Below are positions 1 to 7,168 of a stretch of 36,622 nt of DNA, piece by piece. Below the pieces are notes generated by a model. It was given only the letters and a program-made list of their open reading frames with translations, ran no database searches and was not told the DNA's origin. Location: NCBI GenBank assembly GCA_026225215.1, contig JAMFSI010000107.1:1-36622 (forward strand), given 5' to 3'. The stretch's first letter is position 1, and the number at the start of each line of letters is the position of its first letter. This stretch comes from Sphingomonas palustris. Its GTDB lineage: Bacteria > Pseudomonadota > Alphaproteobacteria > Sphingomonadales > Sphingomonadaceae. A program made the translations under genes and the position numbers.

Positions 1-263
1 ACCAGCTGTCCGCCGCCGTCCAGACGCTGCGCCGGGATATGAACGGCGGCCTGGCCAGCACCGCCGCATTGGCCGCGCTGCCGCAGTCGACCAAGCCGGG
101 CAAATTCAATCTGTCGATGGCGGTCGGCGAACGCGGGGGTGAGTCGGGTGGGGCCTGGGGCCTTTCCTATCGCACCAGCAATGACCAGGCGACGATCAAC
201 GCCCGCGTGGCGACGGATCGATCGGCGACGACCGCGGCGGTCGCCTTCGGCGTGGATTTCTGA
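1..263 (+). CDS. YadA-like trimeric autotransporter, C-terminal anchor (partial)
   Basis: Only the last 87 codons are present, since the reading frame (codons from base 3) is open at the window edge and ends with TGA at 261-263. The tail has the pattern of the YadA-like membrane anchor: a short helix with GGLASTAALAALPQ, then PGK, then alternating strands (AVGERGG, AWGLSYRTS, ATINARV) ending in an aromatic residue (GVDF), as outer-membrane beta-strands do. In this family three chains each give four strands to a 12-stranded pore that exports the passenger to the cell surface. The passenger (stalk and head) lies upstream, outside the window, so the adhesive target cannot be judged. The Sel1-repeat gene starts 2 nt after the stop and is probably co-transcribed. 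Confidence 0.8.
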   Translation, partial: QLSAAVQTLRRDMNGGLASTAALAALPQSTKPGKFNLSMAVGERGGESGGAWGLSYRTSNDQATINARVATDRSATTAAVAFGVDF

Positions 264-265
264 CG

Positions 266-937
266 ATGGCTTATGCCTTCTGGATCGAAGCGGCCCTGTT
301 GATCCTCGCTCCTTGCGCTGCGTTTGCCGTGCCGGTGGCGCCAACTCCAGCTCCAGCCCGCAGCGTGGCTCCGCCAGCGGACGTCAAGGCGCTGACCGCC
401 GCTGCCGCTCAGGATTGGCAGCAGAGTGACTATCCCGACGCCCTGCGCATCTGGGCCATGCTGGCTCACGCCGGCAACGCCGATGCATGGTATGATATCG
501 CTCAGGCCTATCGGCTGGGCAGGGGGGTGGAGGCCAATCTCCCGGTGGCGATCGGCGCTTACAAGAAGGCGCTGGCGCTCGGTCATCCACTGGCGCTCGA
601 GCAGCTGGGCCTGGCGCTTTATGCGCTTCCCGATCGCCGGGCGGAATCATATCCCTATCTCGAACGGGCGGCCAGCGCGGGCAGTGCCCGGGCGCATTTT
701 GCCCTGGGCATAGCGCGTATGCGGGGCGAGGATCTGCCCCGCGATCTGGCGCTGGCTAAGCTTCACCTCGATCTGGCGCTAGCCGGCGGCGTGGACGAGG
801 CTCGGCAACCGCTGGTATTCGTGCGCCTGGATATGTCTCCCCAAGACCGCGAGCGGGCTATGACCATCGCGCTGACTAGCGGGCGTGGTTTCGCCAGCGC
901 GGCCGCCGCGCCGGGTCAGCAATCGAAGGTTGAATGA
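266..937 (+). CDS. Exported Sel1-like repeat protein
   Basis: A 223-residue protein. The N-terminus (about residues 1-22, with a hydrophobic run ending in AAFA) looks like a signal peptide and is followed by a Pro/Ala-rich linker. Residues about 60-175 hold degenerate Sel1/TPR-like repeats with spaced A-x-A-x-x-x-L/I-A helices, for example a segment with YDIAQAYRLGRGVEAN and another with HFALGIARMRGEDLPRD, which match the Sel1 pattern of a conserved Gly before a charged turn. Such repeats are scaffolds for protein contacts and have no catalytic role. The start ATG lies 2 nt after the stop of the autotransporter gene, so the two are probably one transcript, and a role in autotransporter export or surface assembly is a reasonable guess. 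The function is otherwise unknown. Confidence 0.75.
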   Translation: MAYAFWIEAALLILAPCAAFAVPVAPTPAPARSVAPPADVKALTAAAAQDWQQSDYPDALRIWAMLAHAGNADAWYDIAQAYRLGRGVEANLPVAIGAYKKALALGHPLALEQLGLALYALPDRRAESYPYLERAASAGSARAHFALGIARMRGEDLPRDLALAKLHLDLALAGGVDEARQPLVFVRLDMSPQDRERAMTIALTSGRGFASAAAAPGQQSKVE

Positions 938-1020
938 TAAATTGGCCTTTGCTGGTCGGTTTACGCTGGTTTACGGGTTTTGATTGAGGTTTCGCTCAAA
1001 TTCGTCATGCTAAACTTGCT

Positions 1021-2667
1021 CTAGTCGTAGCTGGGCGCCCACATCTGGCTGGCAATCGCGGCTTCGCTGATCTGCTCAGCCGAAGCCTGGGAAACCCCGT
1101 CACGCACTGCCTGCTCAGCCACGGCCACCGCCACCTGCAAAGCCACCCAGCGGAGCACAGGGATCGGCGGCAGCAGGCCTGGACCCCGGCCATCGGGTTC
1201 GCCGCCCAGCGCACCGAGCCGTTGCGCCGCAGCCATGAACATGCCCTCGGTCACTTCGCTGGCCCCGGCTACCAGCGCGCCGAGACCGACGCCGGGGAAG
1301 ATATAGACGTTGTTCACTTGGGTCACGCCCGGCGTGTCGAACGGGCTGCCGGTGCCGACGATGGCGCGATGGCCGCTCCATTCGAGCAAATCGGCGGGAT
1401 CGCCCTCGGCGCGGGAAATCGGGTTCGACAGCGGGAAGATGATGGGATGCTCGACCAGTGAGGCCATCAGCCGTACCGCACCCTCGTTGAACGCATTCTT
1501 CTGGCCGGACACACCGATCAGCACGGTCGGGCGCACCTCGGCGATCGTCTCCTCAAGCCCAAGATGGCCATCGCCGGTGCGCGGCCAGCCGGCGACATCG
1601 CCGGGATCGCGCGCCAGTCGGACTTGCTGTGGCGGCAAATTCGGCATGTCGGCGAGAATCAATCCGTCGCGATCGACCGCCCAGATGCAGCGCCGTGCCG
1701 CAGCTTCGTCCAGCCCCTCGGCCATGATCGCTCGCACCAGCATTTCGGCAATGCCGCCACCCGCCGCGCCCGCCCCGTAAAGCACGAAACGCTGCGCCGA
1801 CAAGGCTACGCCGGTGGTCCGTACCGCTGCCAACAGTGTACCGACGGCGGTTGCCGCAGTGCCCTGGATATCGTCGTTGAACGTCAGCAGGCGATGGCGA
1901 TAGCGGCCGAGCAGTTCATAAGCGTTCTGCCCGGCGAAGTCCTCCCACTGCAACAGCACATTCGGAAAGCGTTCATCGATGGCGGCAATGAAGTCCTCGA
2001 CAAAGGCGGCGTAATCGGCGCCGCGCACCCGGGGCTCATGCCAGCCGAGGTAAAGCGGATCCTCGCGCCGTGCGAGATTATCGGTGCCGACATCAAGCAG
2101 GATCGGCAGCACTTCGGCCGGATGGAAGCCGGCGCAGGCGGTGTAAAGCGCCAGCTTGCCGATCGGAATGCCCATCCCGCCCGCACCCTGATCGCCGAGG
2201 CCGAGAATGCGCTCGCCATCGGAGACGACGATCACCTTCACCCGGTCGAGCGCAGGGTCGCCGAGGATTTCGCGGATGCGATGGCGGTTCGGCCAGCTGA
2301 GAAACAGCCCGCGCGGGCGCCGGAAGATCTGGCTGAACTTCTCGCAGCCTTCGCCGACCGTCGGCGTATAGACCAGCGGCAGCATTGTCGGCAGGTCGCT
2401 CTGGACCACGGCGTGGAACAGCACCTCATTGGTATCCTGTAATTCGCGCAGGAACGCATAGCGGTGGAAATCGCTATCCATGCCATCGAGCACCTGGCGG
2501 CGACGGCTGATCTGCTCGTCCAGCGTGAAGACCTGCGGCGGCAACAGACCATGCAGGCCGAAGTGATCGCGCTCTTCCAGGGTGAAAGCGGTGCCCTTGT
2601 TGCTCAGCGGATCGCTCAGCAGCGCGTGGGCCTGAGCGTAACGGATCGATGCATTATCAACTGCCAT
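1021..2667 (-). CDS. maeA: NAD-dependent malic enzyme
   Basis: A 548-residue protein close to the usual length of the large NAD malic enzymes (EC 1.1.1.38), which decarboxylate L-malate to pyruvate and CO2 and make NADH. The signature around residues 95-125 is present, with YTPTVGEGCEKF containing the catalytic Tyr100, followed by RRPRGLFLSW. The malate-binding/glycine motif GLGDQGAGGMGIPIGK and the dinucleotide-binding GAGAAGGGIAEML also appear, and SNPISRAE near the C-terminus matches the conserved SNP motif. The start codon ATG at 2667 is preceded on the coding strand by a GA-rich stretch. It lies downstream of the phosphate transporter gene on the same strand, but strong hairpins at 2716-2824 separate them, so it is probably a separate transcript. 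NAD preference is inferred from family resemblance. Confidence 0.93.
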   Translation of the reverse strand: MAVDNASIRYAQAHALLSDPLSNKGTAFTLEERDHFGLHGLLPPQVFTLDEQISRRRQVLDGMDSDFHRYAFLRELQDTNEVLFHAVVQSDLPTMLPLVYTPTVGEGCEKFSQIFRRPRGLFLSWPNRHRIREILGDPALDRVKVIVVSDGERILGLGDQGAGGMGIPIGKLALYTACAGFHPAEVLPILLDVGTDNLARREDPLYLGWHEPRVRGADYAAFVEDFIAAIDERFPNVLLQWEDFAGQNAYELLGRYRHRLLTFNDDIQGTAATAVGTLLAAVRTTGVALSAQRFVLYGAGAAGGGIAEMLVRAIMAEGLDEAAARRCIWAVDRDGLILADMPNLPPQQVRLARDPGDVAGWPRTGDGHLGLEETIAEVRPTVLIGVSGQKNAFNEGAVRLMASLVEHPIIFPLSNPISRAEGDPADLLEWSGHRAIVGTGSPFDTPGVTQVNNVYIFPGVGLGALVAGASEVTEGMFMAAAQRLGALGGEPDGRGPGLLPPIPVLRWVALQVAVAVAEQAVRDGVSQASAEQISEAAIASQMWAPSYD

Positions 2668-2715
2668 GGGGGAACCTCGTGCCCGTTCTAAGCTTTTGTT
2701 GTCGCATCGCTTAAT

Positions 2716-2765
2716 GCCAAAAACCGGTGCCCACCCCGTTCTTCAACGGGGCAGGCATTTTTGGC
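2716..2765. terminator. Nested hairpin, possible bidirectional terminator or leader structure
   Basis: Three nested stems are visible. The outer one is GCCAAAAA (2716-2723) with TTTTTGGC (2758-2765), the middle one TGCC (2728-2731) with GGCA (2754-2757), and the inner one CCCCGTT (2734-2740) with AACGGGG (2745-2751) around a CTTC loop. It lies 49 nt upstream of the malic enzyme start and downstream of the phosphate transporter, so it could end the transporter transcript or act in the malic enzyme leader. Confidence 0.5.
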
Positions 2766-2784
2766 GCGATGCTCTAATAAGCTT

Positions 2785-2824
2785 GGAGCGGGCAGCGTGA
2801 TATCTCTATCACCCTACCCGCTCC
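2785..2824 (-). terminator. Two-part hairpin downstream of the phosphate transporter gene
   Basis: GGAGCGGG (2785-2792) pairs with CCCGCTCC (2817-2824), and inside it GTGAT (2797-2801) pairs with ATCAC (2808-2812). It begins 57 nt past the transporter stop codon, where a transcript end is expected. There is no long T run, so its efficiency as an intrinsic terminator is uncertain. Confidence 0.45.
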
Positions 2825-2880
2825 AGCATTCTGTTACCGTATTTTGCTGCCAAAACATTGTTCGTTCTGGCGCGATACCC

Positions 2881-4536
2881 TTAGTGGATGATCGCCGAGA
2901 GCAGCGCGTAGAGCCCACCCGAGAGCAGGATCGAGACCGGCAGCGTCAACACCCAGGCAATCGCGAGACTGCGCAGCGTCGACATTTGCAGCCCCGAGCC
3001 GTTGCCAGCCATCGCTCCGGCCACACCCGACGAGAGCACATGCGTGGTCGAGACCGGCAGGCCGAAGTTATCGGCAGCGCTGATCGTGGCCATCGTCACC
3101 AGTTCGGCCACCGCACCCTGCGCATAAGTCAGATGCTGCTTGCCGATCTTTTCGCCGACGGTGACGACGATCCGCTTCCAGCCGATCATCGTGCCGAGGC
3201 CGAGCGCGATCGCCACGGCCACCTTCACCCAGGTCGGGATGAACTGGGTCGCCTTGTCGAGGTTCTTCTTGTAGCCGTCGAGCGTCTTGGTTTCAGCAGC
3301 GCTGAGGGTAACGCCCTTATCCTTGGCCAGGCGCTTGAGGGCAGCCGATTCAAGGTACATGTCGTTACGGATGTTGCGGGTCTGTGCGGCGGGCACCTTG
3401 TCGAGGGTGCCGTAAGCTGCAACTTCCTTGTCAACGAAGGTATCGAGCAGACCCAGGGCGCCGATGGTCGCCGGAGCGAACTTCTTGTCGGCGATATAGC
3501 GGGTCACTTCCTTGCGCGCATCATCGACCGGAGCCGAATTGTCGGAAGTGATGACGGGAGCAGGCGTGGTCGTCGGTGCAGTGTGAGCGGCGAACACGGC
3601 CCCGGCCTGGGTCGAGGACACATGGAACTGCTGCTCGTAGTGAGCGGGCACGGCGCGGTTAAGAGCATAGGCGGTGGGGACGATACCGATCAGGATCAGC
3701 ATGATCAGGCCCATGCCCTTCTGACCGTCGTTCGAACCGTGAGCGAAGCTTACCCCGGTGCAGGTCAGCACCAGCAGGCCGCGGATCCACAAGGGCGGCG
3801 GCGTGTCGGCGCTCGGTTCCTGGTAAAGCGCGGGGATGCGGACCAGGGCCTTCATGGCGAGGAACAGCAGCAGCGCAGCACCAAAGCCGATCAGCGGCGA
3901 GAACAGCAGCGCCTGGCCGATTTCGGTGGCCTTGCCCCAGTCCACGCCGGCGGTGCCCGACTTGCCGTGCATGATCGCGTTAGTGACGCCAACGCCGATG
4001 ATCGAGCCAATCAACGTGTGCGACGACGACGAAGGGATGCCGAGATACCAGGTGCCAAGGTTCCAGATGATCGCCGCGATCAGCAGCGCGAAGACCATGG
4101 CAAAGCCCGAGTTCGAGCCAACTTGCAGGATCAGCTCCACCGGCAGCAGCGACACGATACCGAACGCGACTGCGCCGGTCGATGTCAGCACCCCGGCAAA
4201 GTTCCAGAAGCCCGACCACACCACCGCGACATGCGCGGGCAGCGAGTTGGTGTAGATCACCGTGGCCACCGCGTTGGCGGTGTCGTGGAAGCCGTTTACG
4301 AATTCGAAGCCCAGTGCGATCAGCAGGGCGACAAACAGCAGCAGAAACGGCAGGAAAGCCATGCTCTGTACGCCCGAGGCGACAGCATCCGAATAGATGT
4401 TCCAGCCGACGTAGCCGAGCGCGGCGATCATCACGGCGACGAAGCCATAAAGGCCGACGTCGCCTAAGCCGTTATCGAGATCAGGTCTATGTAGTGCCGG
4501 TGAGGCAGCGGTAGCGTTCATGGATTTAACCCCCAA
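2881..4536 (-). CDS. pit: PiT-family inorganic phosphate transporter
   Basis: A 551-residue integral membrane protein with many hydrophobic segments. The two inverted PiT repeats are recognisable. The N-terminal half has GFEFVNGFHDTANAVATVIYT (residues about 75-95) and SSSSHTLIGSIIGVGV, and the C-terminal half has SFAHGSNDGQKGMGL and GLPVSTTHVLSSGVAGAMAG. PiT proteins import phosphate, as metal-phosphate complexes, with protons. A hydrophilic insert of roughly 130 residues between the halves (starting near HVSSTQAG and ending before FIPTWVKVAV) makes it longer than the compact members. The start ATG at 4536 has a purine-rich GGGGGTTAA upstream. It is divergent from the GltB-like gene, and a possible PHO half-site lies at 4568-4574. 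A sodium-coupled PiT is an alternative. Confidence 0.92.
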   Translation of the reverse strand: MGVKSMNATAASPALHRPDLDNGLGDVGLYGFVAVMIAALGYVGWNIYSDAVASGVQSMAFLPFLLLFVALLIALGFEFVNGFHDTANAVATVIYTNSLPAHVAVVWSGFWNFAGVLTSTGAVAFGIVSLLPVELILQVGSNSGFAMVFALLIAAIIWNLGTWYLGIPSSSSHTLIGSIIGVGVTNAIMHGKSGTAGVDWGKATEIGQALLFSPLIGFGAALLLFLAMKALVRIPALYQEPSADTPPPLWIRGLLVLTCTGVSFAHGSNDGQKGMGLIMLILIGIVPTAYALNRAVPAHYEQQFHVSSTQAGAVFAAHTAPTTTPAPVITSDNSAPVDDARKEVTRYIADKKFAPATIGALGLLDTFVDKEVAAYGTLDKVPAAQTRNIRNDMYLESAALKRLAKDKGVTLSAAETKTLDGYKKNLDKATQFIPTWVKVAVAIALGLGTMIGWKRIVVTVGEKIGKQHLTYAQGAVAELVTMATISAADNFGLPVSTTHVLSSGVAGAMAGNGSGLQMSTLRSLAIAWVLTLPVSILLSGGLYALLSAIIH

Positions 4537-4567
4537 CTCTCTTGAGCCTCCTCTTTCGCTTAGTTCT

Positions 4568-4587
4568 ATGACAGTTTTGCGACTCCA
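4568..4587 (-). promoter_or_regulatory. Possible PHO-box half site
   Basis: On the minus strand CTGTCAT (4574-4568) matches the PhoB half-site consensus. A second copy at the expected 11-nt spacing is poor (GAGTCGC, 4585-4579). It sits about 30-50 nt upstream of the phosphate transporter start, where PhoB control would make sense. One good half-site is weak evidence. Confidence 0.25.
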
Positions 4588-4696
4588 ATCGGGGGCACCT
4601 CTCGCCGATCTCCGGTCATTGGCGACCGTCGTTCAAGTGTCACAAGCCCATCGTATATCGGCCCACCGCTCTCCGACCGCAGGAGAGTGAAGTTGC

Positions 4697-6397
4697 ATGG
4701 TGGGGGTGACGATGTCCGGTTTGTTTTCGCGGTATTTTATCCTCCAGCTTGTCGTTGCTCTCGCGGTTGTGAGCGCTGTTTTAGCGGTGATGGAAGATCC
4801 GTGGTGGGCGTTGCCGCTCGTCGTGCTGGTTCCGCTGATCCTGGTCGGGATCAACGATCTGATCCAGCCATCGCATGCTATCCTGCGCAATTATCCCATT
4901 ATCGGACATATGCGCTTCATCCTCGAATCGATTCGTCCCGAATTGCGACAGTATATGATCGAGGATGAGCGCGACCCGGTTCCCTTCAGCCGCGAGCATC
5001 GCGCGCTGGTCTATCGCCGCGCCAAGAATGTCCACGATGCTCAACCCTTCGGCACGGTGAAGGACGTCAATGCCGTGGGCTACGGCTGGGTTTCCCATTC
5101 GCTGCGGCCCAAAACCGTGACCGACTCCGATTTTCGAGTGGTGATCGGCGGACCGGACTGCAAGCAGCCCTATTCATCCTCGGTGCTGAACATTTCGGGG
5201 ACGAGTTTCGGCGCGCTGAGCGCCAATGCCATCATGGCGCTCAATCTCGGCGCCAAAATGGGCGGTTTCGCGCATAATACCGGCGAGGGCTCGATCAGCA
5301 GCCACCATCGCCAACATGGCGGCGACGTCATCTGGCAGATCGCCACCGGCTATTTCGGCTGCCGCACCGCCGAGGGACAGTTCGATCCCGAAAAATTTCG
5401 ACTCCAGGCGCTCGATCCCCAGGTCAAGATGATCGAAATCAAGCTGAGCCAGGGCGCCAAGCCGGGCCATGGCGGGGTGTTGCCTCAAGCCAAGATCACC
5501 CCCGAGATCGCCGAGACGCGCGGTATTCCGATGGATCGCGATTGCGTGTCACCCGCCTCGCACAGCGCTTTCACGAATCCGCTCGAGTTCGTCACCTTCC
5601 TGGCCCGCCTGCGCGAGCTGGCCGATGGCAAGCCGATCGGGTTCAAGATGGCGGTCGGCCATCGTTACGAATTTCTGGCCATCATCAAGGCGATGCTGGC
5701 GACGGGCATCACTCCCGATTTCATCGTTATCGACGGCGGCGAGGGCGGTACCGGGGCAGCGCCGGCCGAGTTCAGCAACCATGTCGGCCTGCCGCTTAAC
5801 GAAGGACTATGCTTCGTCCATAATGCCCTGGTCGGTGCGGGGCTGCGCAACCGGATCAAGCTCGGCGCCAGCGGCAAGCTGGTCACCGCCTTCGACTTCT
5901 GCCGGGTCTTCGCGATCGGTGCCGATTATGCGCTATGCGCGAGGAGCTTCATGTTTGCGGTCGGCTGCATTCAGTCGCGCACTTGCCATAGCAACCATTG
6001 CCCGACCGGCGTCGCCACACAGGATGCCTTGCGCCAGCGCGCGCTGGTGGTGGCAGACAAGGCGCCGCGCGTCGCCAATTTCCACCGTAACACGGTGCAT
6101 GCGCTCGCCGAACTGCTGGGCTCGGTCGGCCTCAGCCATCCGCGCGAATTGCGGCCCTGGCATTTGCATATCCGCCACCAGAGCGGCGAGCTGATGCGGG
6201 GGGATGCTTTTTATCCCCGCGTCGCGCGCGATGCGCTGCTGCGGGGCGAGATGCATGACGAACTCGGTGACGAGTGGCGTCGCGCTCAGGCGAACAGCTT
6301 CGATCCGATCGGCGAGCCCGAAGGCGGCCCGACGTTCGGCCCGGGGGCGACGACCGGCCAGCCGGATGAAATTGCAGCGGAGTTGGCGCATGTCTAA
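4697..6397 (+). CDS. Membrane-anchored GltB-like FMN/Fe-S protein (glutamate synthase family)
   Basis: A 566-residue protein. Two hydrophobic segments (about residues 5-30 and 33-55) anchor it to the membrane. The rest matches the glutamate synthase FMN domain: SFGALSANAIMALNLGAKMGG, the substrate region with EIKLSQGAKPGHGG, GGEGGTGAAPAEF for FMN phosphate, and GASGKLVTAFD. The Cys cluster GCIQSRTCHSNHC keeps the C-x5-C-x4-C spacing of the [3Fe-4S] site of GltB. It lacks the N-terminal glutamine amidotransferase domain and the C-terminal beta-helix domain, so it is not a complete glutamate synthase, and its reaction is unknown. AGGAG at 4681-4685 supports the ATG at 4697; an in-frame ATG at 4712 is possible. 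The stop overlaps the carbonic anhydrase start. Confidence 0.85.
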   Translation: MVGVTMSGLFSRYFILQLVVALAVVSAVLAVMEDPWWALPLVVLVPLILVGINDLIQPSHAILRNYPIIGHMRFILESIRPELRQYMIEDERDPVPFSREHRALVYRRAKNVHDAQPFGTVKDVNAVGYGWVSHSLRPKTVTDSDFRVVIGGPDCKQPYSSSVLNISGTSFGALSANAIMALNLGAKMGGFAHNTGEGSISSHHRQHGGDVIWQIATGYFGCRTAEGQFDPEKFRLQALDPQVKMIEIKLSQGAKPGHGGVLPQAKITPEIAETRGIPMDRDCVSPASHSAFTNPLEFVTFLARLRELADGKPIGFKMAVGHRYEFLAIIKAMLATGITPDFIVIDGGEGGTGAAPAEFSNHVGLPLNEGLCFVHNALVGAGLRNRIKLGASGKLVTAFDFCRVFAIGADYALCARSFMFAVGCIQSRTCHSNHCPTGVATQDALRQRALVVADKAPRVANFHRNTVHALAELLGSVGLSHPRELRPWHLHIRHQSGELMRGDAFYPRVARDALLRGEMHDELGDEWRRAQANSFDPIGEPEGGPTFGPGATTGQPDEIAAELAHV

Positions 6398-7016
6398 TTT
6401 TGCAACATTGCTCGATGGCTATCACGAATTCCGCAAAGAGGATTGGGAGCAGCATCGTGATAGCTGGCACGAACTGGCCAAGGGGCAGCATCCCAAGATC
6501 ATGGTGATCGCCTGCTCGGACAGCCGGGTCGAACCGGCGACGGTGTTCAACACTGTGCCCGGCGAGATCTTCGTGCTGCGCAATGTCGCCAATCTGGTGC
6601 CACCCGACGATCAGAGCAACCGCCTCAATGGTGTGTCGGCGGCGCTGGAATATGCCGTCACGCAGCTTGCGGTGACGGATATCGTCGTCATGGGGCACCA
6701 TGAATGCGGCGGTGTAGCGGCGGCGCTGACGCATAAATTCGATCACGCCAGCCTGGGTGAGGGCGGTTATATCGACCATTGGCTGCACCTCGTCGCCGAG
6801 ACTCGCGATGCCGTGGTCGCGCAGCATGGTGATCAGGCGACGACGGAACTGGAGCAGGCGCTGGTGCGGCTGAGTCTGGATAATTTGCGTAGCTTCCCCT
6901 GGATCGCGGCGCGTGAGGCGGAAGGCGCGTTGACGCTTCACGGCGCCTGGTTCTCGATCGCTGATGGCAGGGTCTATACGCTGGATACAGGCAGCGACGC
7001 ATTTCGGCAGAATTGA
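6390..7016 (+). CDS. can: Beta-class carbonic anhydrase
   Basis: A 208-residue protein that interconverts CO2 and bicarbonate in the cytoplasm (EC 4.2.1.1). The zinc ligands of the beta class are visible: ACSDSR with Cys42 and Asp44, and GHHECGG with His103 and Cys106. The segment GEIFVLRNVANLV is also typical. The ATG at 6390 overlaps the end of the GltB-like gene by 8 nt (stop at 6395-6397), so translation is probably coupled and this start is preferred over upstream in-frame starts that would lie deep in that gene. The gene ends just before the large inverted repeat at 7037-7121. A role in supplying bicarbonate is the family expectation; no specific link to the GltB-like partner is known. 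Confidence 0.93.
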   Translation: MSNFATLLDGYHEFRKEDWEQHRDSWHELAKGQHPKIMVIACSDSRVEPATVFNTVPGEIFVLRNVANLVPPDDQSNRLNGVSAALEYAVTQLAVTDIVVMGHHECGGVAAALTHKFDHASLGEGGYIDHWLHLVAETRDAVVAQHGDQATTELEQALVRLSLDNLRSFPWIAAREAEGALTLHGAWFSIADGRVYTLDTGSDAFRQN

Positions 7017-7036
7017 GTCGGCACCTCTTTCCCGTC

Positions 7037-7121
7037 CGTCCTGAGCTTGTCGAAGGACTGTCCTTCACTTTACTTATGGTTCGCTTGAAGAACAAGGCAG
7101 TCCTTCGACAAGCTCAGGACG
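7037..7121. repeat. Sphingomonad-type palindromic repeat, probable bidirectional terminator
   Basis: Two perfect 24-nt arms (7037-7060 and 7098-7121) are inverted around a 37-nt spacer. The core of each arm is GTCCTTCGACAAGCTCAGGAC or its complement, a motif I recall as occurring in many copies in sphingomonad genomes. It lies between the converging carbonic anhydrase and P-type ATPase genes, where it could end transcripts from both sides. Confidence 0.8.
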
Positions 7122-7168
7122 CACGGGGTGGTTTGTATCGTCGCACCTAAGCAGACATGCCGTCCCAT

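Noticed and set aside
2761..4467. 568-codon open frame on the plus strand antisense to the phosphate transporter
   Set aside because: The peptide is rich in Arg, Gln, His and Asp with no domain, as expected for the complement of a GC-rich gene, and the minus strand has clear PiT motifs.
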